Below are positions 14,146-19,323 of a stretch of DNA of 19,323 nucleotides, piece after piece; the stretch's first letter is position 1; each line of letters opens with the position of its first letter. The DNA is from Phycisphaerae bacterium (GTDB taxonomy: Bacteria; Planctomycetota; Phycisphaerae; Sedimentisphaerales; UBA12454). Location of the stretch: positions 1 to 19,323 of the forward strand of contig JAQTQF010000003.1 of the NCBI GenBank assembly GCA_028712345.1, read 5' to 3'. Made by a program: the position numbers and the translations under genes. Under the pieces are notes generated by a model that had not been told where the DNA came from, did not search any database, and saw only the letters and a program-made list of their open reading frames with translations.

Positions 14146-14174
14146 TTGAAAAGCAAGGGCTTATTGTGTATCCT
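14146..14174 (+). promoter_or_regulatory. Candidate promoter for the membrane protein / small basic protein unit
   Basis: TTGAAA (14146-14151), 17-base spacer, TATCCT (14169-14174). The same TATCCT -10 variant and spacer length occur before the 26-residue peptide at 6958. The leader would be about 45 bases. Confidence 0.4.
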
Positions 14175-14226
14175 CATGTTTTCGTGTAATTTAGACGGAC
14201 CTAATGTTTAAACAGAGGGCGGAAAA

Positions 14227-14976
14227 ATGGCTAAAAGCCCTGGAAAAATCGCACTTTACGAGCTTATTAATAAAGCGCGTTTTAAATCCGCCCAGCAGAG
14301 GGCCTTGTCGACTGATGAAGCAAATGCGCAGCTTGCCTCTAATGTACAGGCAACAGAAGTTCAGACCGATCCTGAGCCGGCGGCAGAAAAAACGGTAAAA
14401 GCTTCCGCCATTTGGAGTACAAGGCCGAAATCCCTGCGGTTTTATCCCGACAGGCTCGAACTTTGTTTTTCGTGGCAGGTAGTGGCGATAGCGATTCTGG
14501 CCTTTTTGGCTGTCCTGCTGGTTTTTTTCAGGCTCGGCCAGATTTATTCGGCAGGAAAGACGGATGTAAAAAAATCAGCGCCGGCTATGGTGTCCGTGCA
14601 GAAAGTTATGCCGCAAACCGTGCCGATGCAGAATAAGCCCCTGCCGATAGGCGAGCAGGCAAAGCCAAGAATAGTTGAGCCGATGGGTGATAATGTAATT
14701 GTTATCACGAGCTATCCGTTAAGCTCGCATCTTGAGCCGGTAAAACAGTACTATGCACAGTTCGGCATTGCGACAGAGATAATAAAAAAAGGTTCGCGTT
14801 ACCTTCTGGTAACGCAGAACAGGTTTAACAGTGTCGCAAAACCAGGCGATGATGGGTATGAAATGAGAAAAAAAATCATTTCCATCGGCGCAAATTATAA
14901 GCCGCCGATAGGCTCTGGTTTTGAGTCCTTTGGAACAAAGCCGTTCCAGGACGCTTATGGTATGAAATTAGAATAG
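14227..14976 (+). CDS. Single-span membrane protein with SPOR-like C-terminal domain
   Basis: A 249-residue protein of unknown function. The N-terminal ~80 residues are cytosolic-looking and partly disordered (Glu/Pro/Ala-rich around 40-60) and include RFYPDRLELCFSW (71-83) just before the only membrane helix (about 82-104, VVAIAILAFLAVLLVFF). A Pro/Met-rich linker follows, then a compact alpha/beta-looking domain (about 155-222, NVIVITSYPLSSHLEPVKQY ... RYLLVTQNRF) whose layout resembles peptidoglycan-binding SPOR domains. The topology would put that domain outside the inner membrane. ATG 14227 has GAGGGCGG upstream. It is probably co-transcribed with the small basic protein 16 bases downstream. 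A cell-envelope role is inferred from the fold guess only. Confidence 0.7.
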   Translation: MAKSPGKIALYELINKARFKSAQQRALSTDEANAQLASNVQATEVQTDPEPAAEKTVKASAIWSTRPKSLRFYPDRLELCFSWQVVAIAILAFLAVLLVFFRLGQIYSAGKTDVKKSAPAMVSVQKVMPQTVPMQNKPLPIGEQAKPRIVEPMGDNVIVITSYPLSSHLEPVKQYYAQFGIATEIIKKGSRYLLVTQNRFNSVAKPGDDGYEMRKKIISIGANYKPPIGSGFESFGTKPFQDAYGMKLE

Positions 14977-14992
14977 ATTTACAGGAGTTAAT

Positions 14993-15289
14993 ATGTCAAT
15001 TGATCGTTCACTGAAAATAAAAGGCGCTCTTACAAGACACCGTAATGTTCTTACACGCGGAGAAAGAATTGACCGCCTTAAAGAAGAAGAACGCTGGGAA
15101 GAAGGCGATTCGCTTCTTGGTCTTCCAAAAGTAGCCAACAGAAAGGTATCCGTCGGCAAGAAGACCAAGGAAGAAAAAGTCGAAGGCGAAGCCGTCACGG
15201 CAGATACAGCAGCGCCGGCAGCAGGAGCCAAGGCCGCACCGGCAGCTAAAGCTGCGCCGGCTAAACCAGCCGCTGGCGGAAAGAAATAA
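14993..15289 (+). CDS. Small basic protein of PVC-group type with Ala/Pro/Lys tail
   Basis: The first ~60 residues (MSIDRSLKIKGALTRHRNVL, TRGERIDRLKEEERWEEGDS, LLGLPKVANRK) match a small basic protein family that I know from Planctomycetes, Verrucomicrobia and Chlamydiae (TIGR04137-like, to my memory). The family is usually about 60 residues; here a further ~35-residue tail rich in Ala, Pro and Lys (AAPAAGAKAAPAAKAAPAKP) is added, like histone-H1-type tails. CAGGAG lies five to six bases before the ATG. Function is not established; tight phylogenetic restriction and basic charge suggest a nucleic-acid or ribosome partner. It is the last gene before a strong terminator. Confidence 0.85.
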   Translation: MSIDRSLKIKGALTRHRNVLTRGERIDRLKEEERWEEGDSLLGLPKVANRKVSVGKKTKEEKVEGEAVTADTAAPAAGAKAAPAAKAAPAKPAAGGKK

Positions 15290-15334
15290 AGTTTAATCCT
15301 CGGCGTATCGCCGATGCAGATACTGAATTTATCT

Positions 15335-15365
15335 AACCCTGTCATCTCAATGGCAGGGTTTTTGT
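15335..15365 (+). terminator. Intrinsic terminator after the small basic protein gene
   Basis: AACCCTGTCAT pairs with ATGGCAGGGTT over 11 bp (one T-G wobble) around the loop CTCA, followed by a T-tract. It is the clearest terminator in the window. A shorter hairpin TCGGCG/CGCCGA with loop TAT precedes it at 15300-15314. The aminotransferase start codon is only 14 bases beyond the hairpin. Confidence 0.85.
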
Positions 15366-15374
15366 TCTGCTGAT

Positions 15375-16481
15375 ATGAAATACTTAGCCGATAGAACAGC
15401 TCTAATTGACGCGAGCGGCATTAGAAAGGTTTTCAATCTTGCCGCCTCGATGAAGGACCCGATAAATTTTTCAATCGGCCAGCCCGACTATGATGTTCCG
15501 GACGCTCTAAAGCAAGTTGCCATCGAAGCAATAAAACAAGGCAAAAACAGATACACCGCTACCGCCGGTGACCCGGAATTGCTGGCGAAAATAGCCAAAC
15601 AAACCACTGCCGAAATAGGCTGGCAAAATCCCGCAACGCTCGTCGCAAGCGGCGTAAGCGGAGCATTGCTTTTAGCGTTTATGGCGACCGTCAATCCCGG
15701 CGATGAGGTTATTATCCCCGACCCGTATTTTGTAATGTATAAACACCTCGTAAATCTGCTCGGCGGAAAGTGCGTCTTTGTCGATACATATCCCGATTTT
15801 GGAATCCATCCGGAAAAAATCGCCGAAAAAATCACCGGCAAAACAAAACTAATCATCGTCAATTCGCCCTGCAATCCGACAGGCGCGGTTTATTCTAAAA
15901 AAGACCTTCTCGCTCTTGCCGAAGTCGCAAGGAAAAGAGAAATTCTTGTTCTCTCCGACGAGATATACGATAAATTCTGCTACGATGGGCATTATCAAAG
16001 TATGGCAGCGCTGTATGAAAATACGATACTGATGAAAGGCTTCAGCAAATCTTACGCTATGACCGGCTGGCGGCTGGCTTATGTCGCGGCCCCGGCGCAT
16101 CTGAAGCCGATTATCGAGGAAATGATAAAGATTCAGCAATATACATTTGTCTGCGCCCCTGCCCCGTTCCAGCAGGCGGCAATCGCAGCGATGGACTTCG
16201 ATATAAGCAATTACATCGCAGATTACAAAACCAAACGGGATATACTTTACGATAGTCTCAAAGACAAATTCCAAATGACTAAATCAGCAGGTGCACTTTA
16301 CGCATTCATAAAAGCGCCGACTAAAACAAGCACTGAATTTGTCGAAAAGGCGATTAAAAACAATGTGCTGATTATCCCCGGCAATGTCTTCAGCGAAAAA
16401 GACACGCATTTCAGACTCTGCTTTACGACGACCAACGAAAAACTCAAACAAGGTGCCGAAATCCTTTCCAATTTAACATAA
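15375..16481 (+). CDS. Class I aminotransferase (aspartate-aminotransferase-like)
   Basis: Fold-type I PLP enzyme of 368 residues. It has GQPDYDVP (35-42), TATAGDPELLAKIA near 61-74, the NPTG motif at 167-170 (SPCNPTGAVYSKKD), LSDEIYDKFCYDG (193-205) with the ring-binding Asp195, and KGFSKSYAMTGWRLAY (221-236) with PLP-lysine Lys225. RLCFTT near the C-terminus supplies the carboxylate-binding Arg. The family includes aspartate, alanine and aromatic aminotransferases; the exact amino donor cannot be read by eye, and thermophile-type aspartate aminotransferase is the nearest resemblance. No Shine-Dalgarno sequence precedes ATG 15375, and a terminator ends 14 bases before it, so its own promoter should lie inside or beside the previous gene. 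Confidence 0.9.
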   Translation: MKYLADRTALIDASGIRKVFNLAASMKDPINFSIGQPDYDVPDALKQVAIEAIKQGKNRYTATAGDPELLAKIAKQTTAEIGWQNPATLVASGVSGALLLAFMATVNPGDEVIIPDPYFVMYKHLVNLLGGKCVFVDTYPDFGIHPEKIAEKITGKTKLIIVNSPCNPTGAVYSKKDLLALAEVARKREILVLSDEIYDKFCYDGHYQSMAALYENTILMKGFSKSYAMTGWRLAYVAAPAHLKPIIEEMIKIQQYTFVCAPAPFQQAAIAAMDFDISNYIADYKTKRDILYDSLKDKFQMTKSAGALYAFIKAPTKTSTEFVEKAIKNNVLIIPGNVFSEKDTHFRLCFTTTNEKLKQGAEILSNLT

Positions 16482-16516
16482 CCCATTCCCGCCGGATGTT
16501 CTTTTAATAAAACAAT

Positions 16517-16545
16517 TTGACGAAAAGGGCGAAAAACTGTAAAAC
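16517..16545 (+). promoter_or_regulatory. Candidate promoter of the phosphate transporter gene
   Basis: TTGACG (16517-16522), 17-base spacer, TAAAAC (16540-16545). The -35 box matches five of six, the -10 box four of six. A transcript starting near 16552 would lack the left arm of the outer helix at 16541-16587 and keep only the inner hairpin. Confidence 0.35.
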
Positions 16546-16587
16546 TCCCAAAAAAGCAGTAGGTTCTATTGCCCCTTAGGGAGTTTT
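16541..16587 (+). promoter_or_regulatory. Nested hairpin that covers the ribosome binding site of the phosphate transporter
   Basis: AAAACTCCC (16541-16549) pairs with GGGAGTTTT (16579-16587), nine bp. Inside lies GCAGTA (16556-16561) with TATTGC (16567-16572), six bp including one G-U, loop GGTTC. The right outer arm contains the Shine-Dalgarno sequence AGGGAG, and the ATG follows one base later. The outer arm followed by TTTTT also resembles a terminator, so it could switch at translation or transcription level. Confidence 0.5.
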
Positions 16588-16588
16588 T

Positions 16589-17041
16589 ATGGTCAGAGAC
16601 ATTATATTCGGCACGATAGGCGGGCTCGGCCTGTTTCTCTTTGGGATGGGACTTATGTCGGAGGGTCTTAAAAAGGCTGCCGGCCAGACGCTCAAGCAAA
16701 TCCTCGAATCAATGACAAAAAAAAGAATCATCGGCTGCCTGGTCGGAGCCGTGATTACTGCTGTGATTCAATCCAGTTCGGCGACAACGGTTATGATTGT
16801 CGGTTTTGTCAATGCCGGTCTGCTCACCCTTGCCCAGGCGATACCCGTTATCATCGGCACAAACATCGGCACGACCGCCACCGCTTGGCTCGTTTCAATA
16901 TCTGGCATCGAAGCTTTTAAAATCACATCCTATGCGCTCCCCGCCGTTGCCGTCGGTTTCACTATGCAGACATTAGCCAGAAGACCATCCGTAAAAAACA
17001 CCGGACAAAAGTTTTATGAAAGACGCTTTTGCCGGAATTGA
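16589..17041 (+). CDS. Na+/phosphate cotransporter, first transport repeat (frame-broken gene, 5' part)
   Basis: The 150-residue frame is the N-terminal half of a NptA/YjbB-type Na+/Pi cotransporter (PF02690-type): GTIGGLGLFLFGMGLMSEGL (8-27), the substrate-site phrase IQSSSATTVMIVGFVNAGLL (60-79) and IIGTNIGTTATAWLVS (88-103). After VKNTGQ (residue 140) the reading turns into unrelated KFYERRFCRN and stops, while the family sequence resumes in the next frame at 17010. A glycine-rich hydrophobic stretch of about a dozen residues that normally links the halves is missing there. A base-level deletion with a frameshift is the simplest reading; sequencing error or a true split gene are alternatives. 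AGGGAG five bases before ATG 16589 sits in a hairpin. Confidence 0.8.
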   Translation: MVRDIIFGTIGGLGLFLFGMGLMSEGLKKAAGQTLKQILESMTKKRIIGCLVGAVITAVIQSSSATTVMIVGFVNAGLLTLAQAIPVIIGTNIGTTATAWLVSISGIEAFKITSYALPAVAVGFTMQTLARRPSVKNTGQKFYERRFCRN

Positions 17042-18245
17042 AAACAGCGAACATGTTCAGCAGCTTTTCATCAGAGCTGCGGGCTATCCGATATTAGCCC
17101 TTCTAGCGGGTGTTTTAATTACATTGCTTATCCAGAGCAGTTCGGCCGCAGTTGCCAGTATTCAGCTTTTGGCTGCAAGCAGCGCTTTCGGTACGGACTG
17201 GCACATAGTTTTGAACATCGCCATACCATTTATTCTCGGCAGCAATATCGGCACTACCATTACTGCCCAATTGGCCGCGCTCGGTACAAATGTAAACGCT
17301 CGCAGAACCGCATGGGCACATACCGTATTCAATATTATCGGTGCATTTATATTTTTCTGGTTTATAGGTCTCATTGGAAAAATGGTTCTTATAATCGCTC
17401 CATGGCAGCTTGATGGGAATACCATAGCAGCCGGTATTGCGATTGCACATACTTTAATAAAAATTCTCGAAGCTGTATTATTTTTACCCGCTTCGGGACT
17501 AATCGAAAAAATTGTTCTCTGGCTGATTAAGGAAAAACCGGGACAACGGGATATTCCGCCCGTAACACTCGAGCGTCGTCTGTTCGACACTCCGGAAATA
17601 GCCCTGGACCAGGCCCGTCGCGAAATTGTTAGAATGGCTCGATATGCAGGCGAAGCCGTTAAGCTTTCAATTTCCGGACTGCTTAACAACAATTACCGCA
17701 GACTCGAACAGGCCAGAAAAACCGAAGACGCAACGGATTCGTTCCAATATGAAATTACATCGTATTTGGCGGCTCTGTCCCAAAAACAAATATCAGAGCA
17801 GGTATCATCGGAACTTCCCGTATTGCTGCATACCGTCAACGACCTTGAACGAATAGGCGACCATGCGGTCAACATCGCCGAAATTGCCGAACGCAAAATT
17901 CAGCAAAACTTCTTTTTCAGCGACTCGGCCAGGAGCGAAATAAGAGCTTTGAGAAAACAAGTAAACGAAATGTTCAGCAGGATTATATCGGCGCTCGAAA
18001 ACGGTGATGCCGCTTCTGCAAAAAAGGCGATGATAAACGAGAACGCCCTAAACAAGATGCAGATAGATTTCAGACGCAGCCATGTTCAGAGAATGACCAA
18101 CGGCCAGTGCAACGCCACGGCGGGCCTGATTTTCATCGATATGGTTGACAATATGGAAAAAATCGGCGACCATTTGGCCAACATAGCACAAGCAGTCATC
18201 GGCGGACTTCAGTGGGACGGCGTCGGGGCGGATAACGAGGATTAA
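17016..18245 (+). CDS. Na+/phosphate cotransporter, second repeat plus PhoU-like domain (3' part)
   Basis: The 409-residue frame starts at the family phrase FMKDAFAGIENSEHVQQLF, which normally lies mid-protein. Residues 22-170 are the second transport repeat, with LLIQSSSAAVASIQLLAASS (37-56) and ILGSNIGTTITAQLAALG (73-90) and further membrane helices. Residues about 195-400 form a PhoU-like helical domain (LHTVNDLERIGDHAVNIAEI and MVDNMEKIGDHLANIAQAV, both with the E-R/K-IGDH metal-site phrase). The intact gene would encode one inner-membrane protein of about 560 residues that imports or balances phosphate. ATG 17016 has no Shine-Dalgarno sequence and overlaps the upstream frame by 26 bases, so independent translation is uncertain. 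Confidence 0.8.
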   Translation: MKDAFAGIENSEHVQQLFIRAAGYPILALLAGVLITLLIQSSSAAVASIQLLAASSAFGTDWHIVLNIAIPFILGSNIGTTITAQLAALGTNVNARRTAWAHTVFNIIGAFIFFWFIGLIGKMVLIIAPWQLDGNTIAAGIAIAHTLIKILEAVLFLPASGLIEKIVLWLIKEKPGQRDIPPVTLERRLFDTPEIALDQARREIVRMARYAGEAVKLSISGLLNNNYRRLEQARKTEDATDSFQYEITSYLAALSQKQISEQVSSELPVLLHTVNDLERIGDHAVNIAEIAERKIQQNFFFSDSARSEIRALRKQVNEMFSRIISALENGDAASAKKAMINENALNKMQIDFRRSHVQRMTNGQCNATAGLIFIDMVDNMEKIGDHLANIAQAVIGGLQWDGVGADNED

Positions 18246-18290
18246 AAAATTCCGCTTGTCTATCCAAAAATAACAGTTAAAATTACTGCT

Positions 18291-19323
18291 ATGAGAGAAA
18301 AAATTACATTTCTACTGTTGTGGACTTTGACTTTGCCGGCTCTTGCCGTCCAGCCGAATATTCCTACAGAACCAAACGATGCCATCGCAGCGGTAATAAC
18401 CTGCACAGGCCTGATTGACGACGGATTGTATTCTTCCATAAAACGCAGGGCAAATACCGCTCTCGAAAACGGCGCAAATTATATCATACTCGAAATCGAA
18501 ACTTACGGCGGGCTAGTCAAGAGCGCAGACGACATCTCGAAATTTCTCACCCTCGAACTCAGCGAAAAAGCACATACTGTCGCTTTCGTCAATACCGAAG
18601 CTATAAGCGCCGGAGCGATGATAAGCGTTTCCTGTCGGGACATAATAATGAGGAAGAATACTACTATCGGCGATTGTGCGCCGATTCTGATGGGAGACAA
18701 ACTCGAAGGCGTCGAACGGGAAAAACAGGAAAGCTTTATCCGCGCGACATTCCAAAGAGCCGCCGAGGCGAACAAATACCCCCCCGCCCTGCTCGATGCA
18801 ATGGTAAGCAGGCATAAAAAAGTCTGGCAGGTAAAAAACACCAAAACAAAACTTAATGAATTTTTCGAGGACGAAAAACTCCCGAACGATACCAAACTTT
18901 ACGACCTTGCCGACAAAAATTTAATCGTCAGCGAAAATGAAATCCTGACCCTTACCGCCGCAAAAGCAAAGGAATACGGCATCGCAAGAGAGGTCGTAAA
19001 CGATTTGAACGAAACGCTCGCGTTTCTCGCCGCCCGCGACAATATGAGGTTTTCGCCGAACATTCTCCGGCTCGAACCGAACTGGTCCGAACAATTAGTC
19101 CGAATGCTCAACCATCCGACCCTAACAGGCATTCTTTTTATGGTCGGCCTTCTCGGCGTTTATATCGAATTAAAAACTCCCGGCGTGGGTCTGCCGGGAA
19201 TGGTGGCAATAATTTGTTTTGCGATACTCTTCGGCAGCAGATTTCTCGTCGGCCTGGCTACCTGGTGGGAGATTGCCATTTTCGCCATCGGCCTTTTCCT
19301 CCTGACGATAGAAATTTTTGTCA
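18291..19323 (+). CDS. NfeD-family membrane-bound ClpP-class serine protease, partial
   Basis: I read 344 residues open to the window end. A signal peptide (1-19, ending ALA) leads into a ClpP/SppA-like domain: ILEIETYGGLVKSADDI (66-82), VAFVNTEAISAGAMISVSC (98-115) with candidate nucleophile Ser106, and NTTIGDCAPI (123-132). Several membrane helices follow from about residue 280 (LTGILFMVGLLGVYIELKTP, then GLPGMVAIICFAILFGS and WWEIAIFAIGLFLLTIEIF). This is the long NfeD1b architecture; the C-terminal OB-fold is outside. Related proteases cleave the hydrophobic tail of stomatin-like partners. TYGG replaces the more usual TPGG. ATG 18291 has no clear ribosome site. Confidence 0.88.
   Translation, partial: MREKITFLLLWTLTLPALAVQPNIPTEPNDAIAAVITCTGLIDDGLYSSIKRRANTALENGANYIILEIETYGGLVKSADDISKFLTLELSEKAHTVAFVNTEAISAGAMISVSCRDIIMRKNTTIGDCAPILMGDKLEGVEREKQESFIRATFQRAAEANKYPPALLDAMVSRHKKVWQVKNTKTKLNEFFEDEKLPNDTKLYDLADKNLIVSENEILTLTAAKAKEYGIAREVVNDLNETLAFLAARDNMRFSPNILRLEPNWSEQLVRMLNHPTLTGILFMVGLLGVYIELKTPGVGLPGMVAIICFAILFGSRFLVGLATWWEIAIFAIGLFLLTIEIFV

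Noticed and set aside
16482..16510. Possible terminator after the aminotransferase (CATTCC/GGATG then TTCTTTT)
   Set aside because: Short stem with a bulge and a poor T-tract; too weak to list.
17000..17018. Programmed +1 frameshift joining the two transporter halves
   Set aside because: A +1 shift would join the frames, but the usual linker helix would still be missing and I see no convincing slippery site with stimulator; deletion or a true split is simpler.

Overview
The window looks like chromosomal DNA from an anaerobic planctomycete of the Phycisphaerae/Sedimentisphaerales type. This is an inference. It rests on a small basic protein of a kind I know from the Planctomycetes/Verrucomicrobia/Chlamydiae group, a pyruvate:ferredoxin oxidoreductase, a four-helix-bundle (S23-like) protein gene with CGAAAT-type flanking repeats, and several short conserved proteins that I associate with that lineage. 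I see no rRNA, tRNA or CRISPR array.

Layout. (1) 1-1410, minus: N-terminal 470 residues of pyruvate:ferredoxin oxidoreductase, with a promoter and a terminator-like hairpin in its leader. (2) 1600-5170: an accessory island. It holds a 55-residue zinc-binding-type peptide (plus), then on the minus strand dinD coupled to a fragment-sized MvaI/BcnI-like ORF, and a compact three-gene unit (methyltransferase-like protein lacking its catalytic motif, a 65-residue protein, and a PD-(D/E)XK nuclease with a winged helix). Four degenerate 21-bp repeats close it. (3) 5172-6005, minus: D-amino-acid transaminase. (4) 6012-6600: a four-helix-bundle protein gene bracketed by inverted CGAAAT-rich sequence, one side amplified into a perfect 32-bp tandem array. 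(5) 6599-8168: a Cys-rich small protein (minus), a 26-residue very basic ribosomal-type peptide too short for ordinary gene calling (plus), and a Na+/Ca2+ exchanger (plus).

(6) 8188-13820, minus: the lipid and ribosome cluster rpmF-plsX-fabH-fabD-fabG-acpP-fabF. PlsX makes acyl phosphate for phospholipid synthesis. FabD loads malonyl groups on ACP, FabH starts the chain, and FabF and FabG elongate and reduce it. A strong promoter lies ahead of rpmF, and a 176-bp gap before acpP probably carries a second control point. (7) 14227-15289, plus: a single-span membrane protein with a SPOR-like tail and the small basic protein, ending in a clear intrinsic terminator. (8) 15375-16481, plus: an aspartate-type aminotransferase starting right behind that terminator. 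(9) 16589-18245, plus: a Na+/phosphate cotransporter with PhoU tail, broken into two frames exactly between its two transport repeats and preceded by a folded leader that would hide its ribosome binding site. (10) 18291-end, plus: NfeD/ClpP-class membrane serine protease, cut by the window edge.

The best candidates for new biology are the nuclease/mini-methyltransferase cassette, the repeat-bracketed four-helix-bundle unit, the 26-residue basic peptide and the split phosphate transporter.
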